NCBI GenBank assembly: GCA_964017065.1
Contig: OZ024786.1
Location: forward strand, 15,424,637 to 15,488,636
DNA from: Haliclona indistincta
Lineage: Eukaryota > Porifera > Demospongiae > Haplosclerida > Chalinidae
Direction: 5' to 3'
DNA length: 64,000 nt
Position 1 is the first letter of the stretch, and the number at the start of each line of letters is the position of its first letter. Below the pieces are notes generated by a model. It saw only the letters and a program-made list of their open reading frames with translations. It ran no database searches and was not told the DNA's origin. This document shows, one piece after another, positions 47,001 through 55,344 of the stretch. The translations under genes were made by a program, and so were the position numbers.

Positions 47001-49529
47001 CCGCCTGGTCTCCCATCGAGTAAATTAGCATGTTGAGTTGAGCTGCTTCTGATTGCTCAGTCAGTCCGGATGCTGCGCGAAATCTTTCAAATCTCCTGAT
47101 CCATCTGTTCCATTCTTCTGGTTTATTGAAGGAAAATGGCTCTGGAGGGGACAATCCGAGTGCTGGTTTTGCCATCGTGACTTGCTGTTAGATTGTTGAG
47201 AGTGTAGTAGTTCGAAAAGCAGAGGTTCAGTGAGGACAGAAGGACTTGTCGTACTGACAGGAGTCGAGACCAATCTTGAGAGTGAGAGAGCTTTGCCGTC
47301 GATGGTATTGCTCCGGGAGAGCCGAGAGACTTTGTCTTCGAAAATAGCGAGGTTACTCCGGGAGAGCCGAGAGATTTTGTCTTCAAAAATAGTGGGGTTA
47401 CTCCGGGAGAGCCGAGAGATTTTGTTTTCGATAATAGTGAGGTTACTCCGGGAGAGCCGAGAGCACCGCTGCCACCATGTAGCGTTCGAGGGTTCGGTAT
47501 ATAACTGAACTAGACTCGGTAACATAATAGTGATCTTATATTCACAATAAGTACAGCATTTAAATCCTACAGTCCATCTAGCAATAGTGGGACATGGCAG
47601 AGTAATTAACACATAATACAATAACATAACACTACAATATGAACCAGCTATATTCAGCTCTAGTATGAACCAGCTATACTCAGCTCTAATATGAACCAGC
47701 TATACTCAGCTCTAATATGAACCAGCTATACTCAGCTCTAATATGAACCAGCTATACTCAGCTCTAATATGAACCAGCTATATTCAGCTCTAATATGAAC
47801 CAGCTATATTCAGCTCTAATATGAACCAGCTATACTCAGCTCTAATATGAACCAGCTATACTCAGCTCTAATATGAACCAGCTATACTCAGCTCTAATAT
47901 GAACCAGCTATACTCAGCTCTAATATGAACCAGCTATACTCAGCTCTAATATGAACCAGCTATATTCAGCTCTAATATGAACCAGCTATATTCAGCTCTA
48001 GTATGAACCAGCTATACTCAGCTCTAATATGAACAAGCTATACTCAGCTCTAATATGAACCAGCTATACTCAGCTCTAATATGAACCAGCTATACTCAGC
48101 TCTAATATGAACCAGCTATATTCAGCTCTAATATGAACCAGCTATATTCAGCTCTAATATGAACCAGCTATACTCAGCTCTAATATGAACCAGCTATACT
48201 CAGCTCTAATATGAACCAGCTATATTCAGCTCTAATATGAACCAGCTATACTCAGCTCTAATATGAACTATAGTAAATACTCAGCTCATTGTGTAACTAC
48301 CCATTAACCCTTCAAGTGCGGACAGCAATTCTAGCCTCTGTTTTTGTGAATTTCACTAACCTTTGCAACCATTAGACAGACAAACTAGCGCTGTGAGCAC
48401 TGTTAATATGCAAAATCAACTTGCACAACGTGCGGGCTTGTTGTCAATGACAATTGCAGTTAACCATGCCCACTTGACGATCTACCAACTGTCGTGTGCT
48501 AGAATCACTCTTACTGGAGCAAAAAACACCGCTTCTTTGGTCAAAACAGCACGTGTGAGACAAAGTTAGTGCATGTATGGCTGCTTTTTATGTCAAGAAT
48601 CCCCTGGAGACCCAGTGGTGCTAGGTAATCCCGCCATAGCTCTGCTAGGCGGGGCCGCAGGCTCCGCCAATGGCTCGCCATCACACCCCACATAGCTTTA
48701 TTTGGTCTATAGGTGAAATAAACTATCTTCGAATTTAAACGCCCACTTCCGGTGACGTCAAACTTGCTAGGCGACTATAGTCGCCCGTTGCTTGTGAAGG
48801 GTTAAACTGTAGAATGAATAATTCTCTTTGATGTAACGAGCGTACTTAATGAGGGCTATAAATCGCATACAGCCCGCACGCGTTTCCAGATGGCCGCCGC
48901 GTTCGAGAATCCACAAAGAAACGGTGCTCGGGCTGCTCTGCGGTCTTCCTGCGACACAAGGTACACAAGAGTGTAGGAGCCAGCTGAATGAATGAATCCT
49001 GCCCATTTGGTAGCCTGGGCCAGACCAAAACGCTCAGGCGCTGAGACGCTCGTTCCTGAGAAGGTCACTAATTGTCGCTGGCTAAACAGTAACTCCAGGC
49101 AGACAGTGTTTCAGCTGCAGCCAAGCTCTTGAGCATAAACTTACAGCATACAACTCGCAACTCGGCATACATGTGTTTACAAATTTTCGTTGTTGAAAAA
49201 TTTTCGTGTTTAATTTTCGTGGTTGAACCTACCCACGAAAATATTTTAACAACGAAAATTTCCCGATTAATTTTACGGTAGTTATATACCTCACAGTCGT
49301 AACTACTATTTGTGTTTTGTAGGAGCTGCTGTACAACAGACATCTTCATGTTGATGGTAGCAAGATAGAAACCACTGGATTCCAATATGAAGTGCCAATG
49401 ATTACTGAACATTTACTAAGAGAGGTGTGTCAGATATTATAACATGCTGTATTAATGCAATATTTAATACAGGTTGTGGAGGAATATATCACATGCAGAC
49501 TGTTTCCAGCTTCACTCTTTCCACATTAA
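37008..49529 (+). CDS. NAD-dependent epimerase/dehydratase (extended SDR)
   Basis: Eleven exons: 37008-37047, 37097-37215, 37332-37472, 37512-37625, 37676-37767, 37813-37874, 38054-38106, 38159-38285, 38823-39022, 49323-49424 and 49473-49529; 1107 nt, 368 aa. The N-terminal Rossmann glycine motif is split by intron 1 (VTGG | VGFVGRHF). Further extended-SDR features are NLAGETKFGQSDE, STAQVYSS, a PWTLIAKHKLAAEK segment with the Tyr-to-His/Ile change at the usual YxxxK site (KHKLAAEK), and LRPVIIYG, TVHVRDVCRALWHV. It resembles a conserved family of uncharacterised epimerases in fungi and invertebrates; the substrate is unknown. Intron 10 is about 10.3 kb and full of repeats and transposons, whereas the other nine are 40-540 bp. 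The last two exons keep frame and similarity (ELLYNRHLHVDGSKIETTGF), so the long intron is probably real. Confidence 0.85.
37960..38045. repeat. (TC)n microsatellite
   Basis: About 85 bp of almost pure CT dinucleotide lie directly before the acceptor of the SDR exon at 38054 and act as its pyrimidine tract. Confidence 0.95.
38303..38517. repeat. 35-bp minisatellite, about 6 copies
   Basis: The unit 'cacatgaaatactgtactgg' plus 'cttggtgctattagg' is repeated about six times in SDR intron 8. Confidence 0.92.
39104..39694. mobile_element. Non-autonomous DNA element with ~75-bp TIRs (Mutator-like?)
   Basis: The left end starts GTCTCGTCCCCAGACCACAC and the right end is its reverse complement, over about 60 identical bases and weaker similarity for 15 more. 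Flanking direct repeats are 'tactgagtgtata' (39091-39103) and 'tactgagtgcata' (39695-39707), 13 bp with one mismatch. Long TIRs plus a 9-13 bp duplication fit a Mutator-like MITE. The inside (about 450 bp) shows no transposase. It sits at the start of SDR intron 10. Confidence 0.8.
39708..40199. other. Unannotated intron sequence
   Basis: About 490 bp of unique-looking AT-rich sequence within SDR intron 10; no gene or element ends were recognised. Confidence 0.4.
40200..43232. repeat. 26-bp satellite array, left part
   Basis: About 115 copies of 'agctctaatatgaaccagct' plus 'atattc'. The main variants are atactc and atagtc at the last six bases; a few copies carry ctagta for ctaata or other single changes. 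The array continues after the retrotransposon at 47,637, showing that one array was split by the insertion. Confidence 0.97.
43233..43391 (-). repeat. 3' LTR (159 bp)
   Basis: Downstream LTR relative to the element's minus-strand transcription. TG...CA ends; identical by eye to 47478-47636. Confidence 0.93.
43410..46538 (-). CDS. pol: Pol polyprotein of the Ty3/gypsy element
   Basis: One open frame of 1042 codons from the first Met; translation in vivo probably enters it from Gag. Domains in order: aspartic protease (FCIDTGADVSLIS, about 85-97), reverse transcriptase (SRLNQ; catalytic MMDDILIH at about 340), RNase H of Ty3 type (VVSADASSFGLGAVL), zinc-binding HHCC and DDE integrase core (TDLFEWKNH, ISDNGPQYTSDAYEEF, SNGEAERAV), and a C-terminal GPY/F-like or SH3-like tail. 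No chromodomain is obvious. The frame is +1 relative to Gag and overlaps it by 92 bp (46447-46538). Confidence 0.95.
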   Translation of the reverse strand: MEGHQSMTGNTAQPEKRTAKVSAIQEMIVPDAFLGAVATDNYDERWTIILQLNNKPVKFCIDTGADVSLISEQVWKKIGKPPLQPSDRNLKCPDTHSLSVRGMLTAQIKSQSNQVQEPIYIVRGLTRSLLGKPAIEHLNLISRIDAVNEQELNPFTQFPKLFSGLGELQGDYNIQLEPGAKPFAISTPRRVAVPLLPAVKEELQRMESLGVIKKVEEPTDWCAGMVVVPKEKGKVRICVDLSRLNQSVKRELHPLPVVDQVLAQLTGAKVMSKLDANSGFWQIPLSPESAKLTTFITPFGRYCFHRLPFGISSAPEHFQRRMSDILTDIPGVVCMMDDILIHGKTREEHDVHLRDVLNRLQDAGMTLNKEKCQFAQTSLKFLGHIIDSDGIRPDPDKVQAILDIQTPANVGDLRRYLGMVNHLSKFAPNLAEVTQPMRELLMKKNTWIWGDAQQKAFEETKKLLTKSPVLTLFDPNHHTVVSADASSFGLGAVLLQKSHQEEEYKPVAFISRSMTQTEQRYAQIEKEALAFTWACERLSDYLIGLKFHIWTDHKPLVPLFSTKELEQVPIRVQRFRLRMMRYNFTISHVPGKTLTTADTLSRSTAKSLPNTEDDLEQECDAYVKLVMQSLPATERRMKQIKESQQRDETCQLVSTYCLTSWPDKKSAPFTVLPYLPLAAEFSIVDGILMRGSRIVIPKSLQKELLERIHTSGHQGINKCRERARQSVWWPGLSTQLEELVKACRTCCIHQQQRAEPLIPSELPELPWQKVGTDLFEWKNHSYLLIVDYYSRFIESALLNQTTAQEVIRHTKSIFARHGIPELVISDNGPQYTSDAYEEFSKEYQFQHETSSPYFPQSNGEAERAVKIIKEMLKKNDDPYLAILAYRTTPIQGGQYSPAELLMNRMLRTTLPTTRKQRVPQVPDQKTVKTRDEREKLRQKHNFDKHHGTRPLPAVQPGTKVWIPARQMEGTVHEEVAPRSLTVTTEEGSELRRNRRDLIQLPTEMPTQHEQEQPPTNSPQKEEIRRSTRPSVRPTRFAPFVEH
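46447..47175 (-). CDS. gag: Gag protein of the Ty3/gypsy element
   Basis: 242 aa. It holds a retrotransposon gag capsid-like region (WNRWIRRFERFRAASGL ... FNSRKQQPGEPVDSFVTSLY) and a C-terminal zinc-knuckle-like Cys/His motif CPWCGRAPKHDRQYC. The Pol frame starts before Gag ends, so programmed frameshifting in the overlap is likely. Confidence 0.92.
   Translation of the reverse strand: MAKPALGLSPPEPFSFNKPEEWNRWIRRFERFRAASGLTEQSEAAQLNMLIYSMGDQADDILQSFTFNADKGENEKSYESVKKKFNEHFIPKRNVIYERAMFNSRKQQPGEPVDSFVTSLYTLVEHCDYKGLRDEMIRDRIVVGICDAKLSEKLQLDRELTLETAVTQVRQKEVIRQQQSTLRGSGGDDTVAAVHKDRAPRDRSNREENCPWCGRAPKHDRQYCPAREANSQSFCHPRNDST
47284..47465. repeat. 45-bp tandem repeats in the retrotransposon leader
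   Basis: Four copies of 'ttactccgggagagccgaga' plus 'gattttgtcttcgaaaatagcgagg' lie between the 5' LTR/PBS and gag, the last ending directly at the PBS. Their role is not known. Confidence 0.88.
47478..47636 (-). repeat. 5' LTR (159 bp)
   Basis: Upstream LTR relative to element transcription, with promoter expected inside. It is unusually short for a Ty3/gypsy LTR. Confidence 0.93.
47637..48270. repeat. 26-bp satellite array, right part
   Basis: About 24 further copies of the satellite interrupted at 43,232. The atactc variant is more common here than in the centre of the left part. Confidence 0.96.
48304..48805 (+). mobile_element. TTAA-flanked MITE (piggyBac-like), copy 1
   Basis: The element reads TTAACCCTTCAAGTGCGG at one end and CTTGTGAAGGGTTAA at the other: inverted ends directly inside TTAA, the target signature of piggyBac transposons. 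A ~500-bp copy in opposite orientation lies at 57,823-58,323 with the same ends and about 93-95% similarity by eye. There is no long open frame, so it is non-autonomous. Confidence 0.85.
48806..49322. other. End of SDR intron 10 with a small foldback
   Basis: Contains an inverted repeat at 49,181-49,262 (aaattttcgttgttgaaaa paired with ttttaacaacgaaaattt). No gene was recognised. Confidence 0.5.
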
Positions 49530-49837
49530 CACAACTCAGTAACTATAGTAACGAGTGAACCATAATCTTGAGATGACTGTAGTTATATTGCAACCATTAC
49601 ATGTTCAGTAGTGATCAATTATTGAATGAGTTAATTGTTTTTACAAAATAACGAGATTGGTACAGATTTACAAGATTGGCGGAAGAAAGGAAACTCCTCG
49701 CAGTATTGATTATTATTATAATAATTATGGCTTGGCTTTTATTGCAATATCAATTTTTGTTTAAAGTGAACTAAATTTATAATTATTTTGCAACTAAAAA
49801 TATATTCCACCACTTAAGTCTGAAGACGAGCATGAAA
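49530..49837. other. SDR 3' flank
   Basis: AT-rich sequence after the SDR stop; no gene. It probably contains the 3' UTR. Confidence 0.4.
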
Positions 49838-50190
49838 TTTTGTTGAGTGACTAAACACTTCCAAAAGCAGATTTGTTCCACTCTACTATGCATAATCTAT
49901 TGTCTAAACTACTTTGCTAAGATGTTGAGCGGCCCACGGTTCTACATGGAAAGCAACAGTGCTTCTAATTGATATTCAAACTCTTAGCAAAGTAGTTTAG
50001 ACAATAGATTATGCATAGTACAGTGGAGCAAATCTGCTTTTGGAAGTGTTGAGTCACTCAAACAATTCTACACCAGTCTGCAGCTGAATACTGCATTGCA
50101 AATTCAATTGGATTGAATATCAATTAGAAGCACTGTTGGTTTCCATTTAGAACTGTGGATCGACCGCTCAACATCTTAGCAAACAACACA
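49838..50190. repeat. ~190-bp interspersed satellite, two units head to head
   Basis: One unit lies in reverse (49838-49982) and one forward (49982-50187). They share 'gcaaagtagtttagacaata' followed by 'gattatgcatagt' and 'aaatctgcttttggaagtgt'. The same unit occurs as a direct tandem at 55,345-55,985. Confidence 0.85.
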
Positions 50191-50590
50191 ATAATGAAAA
50201 CATGTTGGTACAGTAGGTCATGCAGACAAAAGAGCGTTGTATACTACGGCTGAATAATGATTTTGTAGAAATACAGCAGCAGGCTGTATTCAGTGAAGTC
50301 ATTGTCAAAGCTCTCTATACTCTGTTAGTATCCGGTTGGCGGTAAGGTCGCACACTAGCTATGCACGGAGCGCGGGAAGAAAAGAGCGCCATTTTCAAAC
50401 TACCTCATTATTAATTTTAACATAATTATACTCCTGAGCGCCAATGATAGCGTGATAATACGACCAGCGTCTAAAGACGAGCATCAACAACATGAATGAA
50501 TAGTCCATATGATACTAAGCTCCAGCATTACACTGGATCGCGCCTCTATAATACTCCACCTAATTGCACGAGCCACCTCTTTGCCTAGTC

Positions 50591-50752
50591 TTCTTCTTAG
50601 TTTTTGTTGCCTCCTCGAATGAGAAGAGTACCACCGTCTGGTGAGGAAAGAAGAGATTGTAACTGCTTGGCTTGGTAGTTGTACAACTCTGCCACGAATC
50701 GGAGAATCAGTTCTTGATCTTTAAACCATTCTACACCGATCACTTGACTACT
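50591..50752 (-). CDS. Possible terminal exon, unknown gene
   Basis: On the minus strand, after a pyrimidine-rich stretch and an AG near 50,752, a frame reads QVIGVEWFKDQELILRF... and ends ...SSPDGGTLLIRGGNKN followed by a stop. About 50 codons look protein-like (amphipathic helix, then a PDGG turn), but I do not recognise the family and could not join it in frame to the exon at 51,170. Treat as a fragment. Confidence 0.3.
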
Positions 50753-51169
50753 AGTGCAGGCGTGGGAGGGGACGAATAGATTTTAGTCTCACGGGCCAGA
50801 CCGTTCTGGCCCGCGAGACTACTCCTTGCCTTACTGGACAATCCTTTAGCCGTGCTCACGTATCCATGTGCGTTACTGGCCCTTCCTAGCAAAACTCCAT
50901 TGCAGCCACACGTGGGTATCCAGGCGTGGTTATTTATCCACGCCGCGCCTTCAACATTGCTAGTGACTTCATTACTGTTCATGCGTGTGCATTATTATAA
51001 TAATTATTCATTTTGAACAATAATTAAATTAATACTATTGCATGATGGTGACACCTCTCCACTGCTCCACCATCTCCTTCTCCATCACGATCACCATGGT
51101 AACACGTGCATCATGTTCTATTATCACACCATCACTAGTTGACATGCAGTATACCATAGCTATACTTAC

Positions 51170-51226
51170 CATCCTCTGGATGATCCATTGAGGCACAGCA
51201 GAGTAGCCATCAGTAGTAGCGGCTAT
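51170..51226 (-). CDS. Possible internal exon (19 codons), START-domain-like?
   Basis: Bounded by TTTGTAG acceptor and GTAAGTATAG donor on the minus strand; 57 nt, open in phase 0, reading IAATTDGYSAVPQWIIQRM. The pattern TDGY..VP.W...R recalls the C-terminal helix of START lipid-transfer domains, but such a short match is weak. Confidence 0.3.
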
Positions 51227-51239
51227 CTACAAACTCAAA

Positions 51240-51690
51240 AACAGGAGTCAAATATAGCAATACAAGATCATGCATGGAGCAATAGCTGACCGTTATATGT
51301 CGTGTGTAGGGTAGCACTTGCCGATGGCACCGACCTGCAGAACTTAGAGAAAGAGTAAAATATAGCAATACAAAAGCATACAATGGACCAATAGCTGACC
51401 GTTATATGTCGTGTGTAGGGTCGAACTTGCCGATGGCACCGACCTGCAGAACTTAGAGAAGGAGTAAAATATATAGCAATACAAGGAGCATGCATGGAGC
51501 AATAGCTGACCGTTATATGTCGTGTGTAGGGTAGCACTTGCCGATGGCACCGACCTGCAGAACTTAGAGAAAGAGTAAAATATTGCAATACAAAAGCATA
51601 CAATGGACCAATAGCTGACCGTTATATTATGTCGTGTGGAGGGTAGTATTTGCTACAGCTGGTAGTACTCGACCTACAGTAGCAGCAATG
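51240..51690 (-). repeat. Four tandem ~110-bp units, each with an exon-like core
   Basis: Three near-identical units and a diverged fourth, spaced 109-114 bp. On the minus strand each of the three has a pyrimidine tract, TTCTGCAG acceptor-like site, a 44-nt core and a GTCAGC donor-like site. The core in the frame compatible with the next exon ends ...VLPYTRHIT. The fourth unit has a 54-nt core with a stop in that frame. Confidence 0.6.
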
Positions 51691-52440
51691 AGAATGTGAT
51701 GACACCATAGCATAACGCTGTGTGATACCACTACCATACACTATTACCATGGTGATCGAGGAGGAGATGGTGATGGTGGAGCAGTGGAGAAGTGTCAACA
51801 GTGTGTGTGCATGTGTGTACATGGTGACCCACTACTTGATCCATTATTGACTATACTACATATTACATGACCCATTGCTGACTATACTATACACTACATG
51901 TATGTTACTCCTCACAGTTGTCCTCATGCTATGTGCTAGCTGATGGGGGTCACATGGCTTGATACTGTAGGCTAAGAATAAAAGAATATCCACATAAAGA
52001 ATTATTAAGATGAGAAACTTGCATCACTAAGCTGCAGGCATGGCTCACAAGCAGTGTGTTAATTAGTGGGATAGATGGGATGCTGCTGATGATGGTGTGG
52101 TTTGGCTGGGATCACAGCTGTGATGAGAGGGGAGTAGCTATCAAGCACCAGAGGGAGACAGTGGTTACTGGATGAGTAGCAGACTACAGCAACATGTCTG
52201 ACCCTTTTGACTCAAGCTGCCCTGTGGAGAGAGAAATATAGCCATTGAGGCAGTTAGTGATGTATCTGTAGCTGTGTTTGCATGAATCACTGCAGTAAGA
52301 GAAAGAGAAGCACAATTTATGCTCAGTAGCAATTCAGGTCCGCACCACCGTGGCATGATGATCCTGTAGAGAAGTCAATATGGTCAACACACAATGCTAC
52401 ACACTATGGGGAAGATACTCCAAATACACAAGGCGCGCAG

Positions 52441-52612
52441 ATGATGAAGAGGTCACTAAGTGCCGAAGGACCACAAGCAAGGAAGTTAAGAGCGATAAAG
52501 AAAGCCAAGCGTCAACAAGAACCGTTGACAGCGACTAAGAATAGAAAAAGAAAGGCGCCATTTATTTTGGAGAACGCGAGTGACTCGGAGCGGCAAGGTG
52601 ACCTGCTGCAGG
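52441..52612 (+). CDS. Possible first exon, basic nuclear-type peptide
   Basis: ATG ATG AAG... encodes about 57 residues, very basic (ARKLRAIKKAKRQQE, KNRKRKAPFIL) then acidic (ENASDSERQGD), ending at a CTGCAG|GTAGGAAAT donor. Nuclear localisation would be expected. No continuing exon could be placed. It lies inside the inverted-repeat element. Confidence 0.3.
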
Positions 52613-53039
52613 TAGGAAATATTTGGTAGCCAGCTCGGGTGGTAGGACTGAAGGAAAACAGACAACAAACTCGAACTGTACGTGAGTGTGTGTAGTAACT
52701 CACGGTGTCAGAGTTCACGCCGTAGAGACGCGGTTTGCTGGCAGCAGATGATAGCGAACAGAGTTGAAATCCTCGATTTATGATTGGCGTTCGGCAGAAC
52801 CTCGATTTATAAATAATGAGGTAGTTTGAAAATGGCGCTGTTTTCTTCCCGCGCTCCGTACATAGCTATAGTATGCGAGGTTACCGCCAACCGGATACTA
52901 AAAGAGCAACCCATTCACGAGTACCATAGATAATCTTAGATTATCTATACGAGTACAGAGAGCTTTGACAATGACTGCACTGAATACAGCCAGCTGCTGT
53001 ATCTACAAAATCATTATTCAGCGGTAGTATACAACGCTC

Positions 53040-54195
53040 TCTTGTCTGCACGATCTACAGTACCAACATGTCTGCACTACCTACTGTACCAACATGTCTG
53101 CACTCCTACTGTACCAACATGTCTGCATGACCTACTGTACCAACATGTCTGCACTACCTACTGTACCAACATGTCTGCACTACCTACTGTACCAACATGT
53201 CTGCACTCCTACTGTACCAACATGTCTGCATGACCTACTGTACCAACATGTCTGCACTACCTACTGTACCAACATGTCTGCACTACCTACTGTACTAACA
53301 TGTCTGCAGGACCTACTGTAACAACATGTCTGCACTACCTACTGTACCAACATGTCTGCACGACCTACAGTACCAACATGTCTGCACGACCTACAGTACC
53401 AACATGTCTGCACGACCTACTGTACCAACATGTCTGCACGACCTACAGTACCAACATGTCTGCACTACCTACTGTACCAACATGTCTGCACGACCTACAG
53501 TACCAACATGTCTGCACGACCTACAGTACCAACATGTCTGCACGACCTACTGTACCAACATGTCTGCACGACCTACTGTACCAACATGTCTGCACGACCT
53601 ACTGTACCAACATGTCTGCACTACCTACTGTACCAACATGTCTGCACTACCTACTGTACCAACATGTCTGCACGACCTACTGTACCAACATGTCTGCACT
53701 ACCTACTGTACCAACATGTCTGCACGACCTACAGTACCAACATGTCTGCACGACCTACAGTACCAACATGTCTGCACTACCTACTGTACCAACATGTCTG
53801 CACGACCTACTGTACCAACATGTCTGCACTACCTACTGTACCAACATGTCTGCACTACCTACTGTACCAACATGTCTGCACGACCTACTGTACCAACATG
53901 TCTGCACGACCTACAGTACCAACATGTCTGCACGACCTACTGTACCAACATGTCTGCACGACCTACTGTACCAACATGTCTGCACTACCTACTGTACCAA
54001 CATGTCTGCACTACCTACTGTACCAACATGTCTGCACTACCTACTGTACCAACATGTCTGCACGACCTACAGTACCAACATGTCTGCACGACCTACTGTA
54101 CCAACATGTCTGCACTACCTACTGTACCAACATGTCTGCACGACCTACAGTACCAACATGTCTGCACGACCTACTGTACCAACATGTCTGCACTA
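53040..54195. repeat. 26-bp minisatellite, part 1
   Basis: About 44 copies of 'cgacctactgtaccaacatg' plus 'tctgca', with c/t and a/t variants at two positions. The unit is the reverse complement of the outermost sequence of the element ending at 53,075. Three plus-strand frames stay open for about 300 codons because the unit lacks stops; this is not evidence of coding. Confidence 0.96.
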
Positions 54196-55019
54196 TATTG
54201 TATATGCTCATTATGCCTCGGTGGGCGGAGCCACGAGGCATACAGTAGTTCGTTTGTGTATGTATGTATGTGTGTATCTGTCTGTCTGTCGGCAGGATTT
54301 CTCGTCGCTCGCTGAAAACTAAGCGCTGAAACGTGCAACACAACCTAAAGTCGATATTTGCTTGAAAATGAATTGTAAGAATTTTGGTTATAAGGCTCTG
54401 TTCGTGAGTTATAGCGTGATTGCTTACCTCGCGACCGCCGGCTGGCGATCTAGTTGCTGATGTAACGACAAAATTGTCTATTGCTGGCTGCCTTACAGCT
54501 AGTGAGTTCGCATTTACTTCAGAACAGCACGGCAGACTTGTATATGAAGCTGCGTTCTAGAGTTATCTGTTATGGCGTATAGCTTTGCTTACCTCGCGAT
54601 CGATGGACGTTGCTGGCGACCTGGAGTTCTCCGTAGACAAAACTATCCACAGTTGACTGCCTAGAAGCTTATAGGTTACATCGTAAGTCTAAAGAAATTG
54701 TGTAAGCAAGCTATCTCGCTCGTTGTACGTGCTGTGCCCTGAACAATATAGACACGCCCAGTTGGTCAGCACTGATTGGCTTCTGATTGCATAAATATTA
54801 TGCTGCATTGTGATTGCTGTACAGAAAGGTACAACAGCTGCAGTTTGTTGCTGTGTATGTGAAATTGTTGCATTCCACCGACGCATCTGCACCTTTGGTT
54901 TACTGTCGGTTGTCCTGTGTGCTCCACCGAGGCATCAGCACCTTTGGTGCCTAGTTGCTATGTATTTTCAGTCGAATATCGTGTTTAATAGCTTGATCAT
55001 AGCAAAAAACGCTAGCAAC
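54196..55019 (-). mobile_element. ~820-bp repeat element inserted in the minisatellite
   Basis: It separates two blocks of the same 26-bp array. Its right part (about 54,690-54,960) reads, in reverse, the same landmarks as 61,275-61,480 plus 63,882-63,930 and, more weakly, 7,556-7,765: 'cagaagccaatca', 'actgggcgtgtct', 'cgagcgagatagctt'. There is no transposase, so it is probably a non-autonomous transposon. Confidence 0.6.
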
Positions 55020-55335
55020 ATACCTACTGTACCAACATGTCGGCACGACCTACAGTACCAACATGTCTGCACTACCTACTGTACCAACATGTCTGCACTA
55101 CCTACTGTACCAACATGTCTGCACGACCTACTGTACCAACATGACTGCACGACCTACTGTACCAACATGTCTGCAAGACCTACTGTAACCACATGTCTGC
55201 AGGACCTACTGTAACAACATGTCTGGACTACCTACTGTACCAACATGTCTGCACTACCTACTGTAACCACATGTCTGCAGGACCTACTGTAACAACATGT
55301 CTGGACTACCTACTGTACCAACATGTCTGCACTAC
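55020..55335. repeat. 26-bp minisatellite, part 2
   Basis: About 12 copies of the same unit as 53,040-54,195, more diverged (gtaaccacatgtctgcagg, gtctggac variants). Confidence 0.93.
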
Positions 55336-55344
55336 CTACATTTT

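Larger units (their letters stand above)
43233..47636 (-). mobile_element. Ty3/gypsy LTR retrotransposon, apparently intact
   Basis: 4404 bp bounded by two 159-bp LTRs (43233-43391 and 47478-47636) that read as identical and start TGTAGCG and end CTACA. A 5-bp target duplication ATATG lies on both sides (43228-43232, 47637-47641). On the minus strand the primer-binding site begins TGGTGGCAGCGGTG directly after the 5' LTR. A polypurine tract GAAGAGAGGGAGA lies directly before the 3' LTR. Gag and Pol reading frames have no internal stops. Order RT-RNaseH-integrase places it in Ty3/gypsy. It inserted into the 26-bp satellite, antisense to the satellite coordinates here and inside SDR intron 10. 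Confidence 0.95.
50201..53075. mobile_element. ~2.9-kb element bounded by long inverted repeats
   Basis: 50201-50414 is the inverted counterpart of about 52811-53075. Shared blocks include 'gagcgttgtatactac', 'tgaataatgattttgtag', 'gtcattgtcaaagctctct', 'agtatccggttggcggtaa', 'ggagcgcgggaagaaaa' and 'cattttcaaactacctcatt'. The right arm has a ~40-bp extra hairpin insertion near 52,921. The outer ends contain 'acatgttggtacagtaggt'. The inside has no recognised transposase; it has exon-like segments on both strands (see separate entries). It could be a Foldback- or Mutator-type element that captured host sequence, or a host gene flanked by inverted copies of a repeat. Confidence 0.65.

Noticed and set aside
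48363..48569. A 68-codon frame, repeated at 58,059-58,265
   Set aside because: It is conserved only because both are copies of the same TTAA MITE; composition and lack of a domain argue against coding.
53300..54322. Long open frames of about 300-340 codons in all three plus frames
   Set aside because: They are produced by a 26-bp repeat without stop codons; the peptides are pure repeats in every frame and there are no splice or start features.
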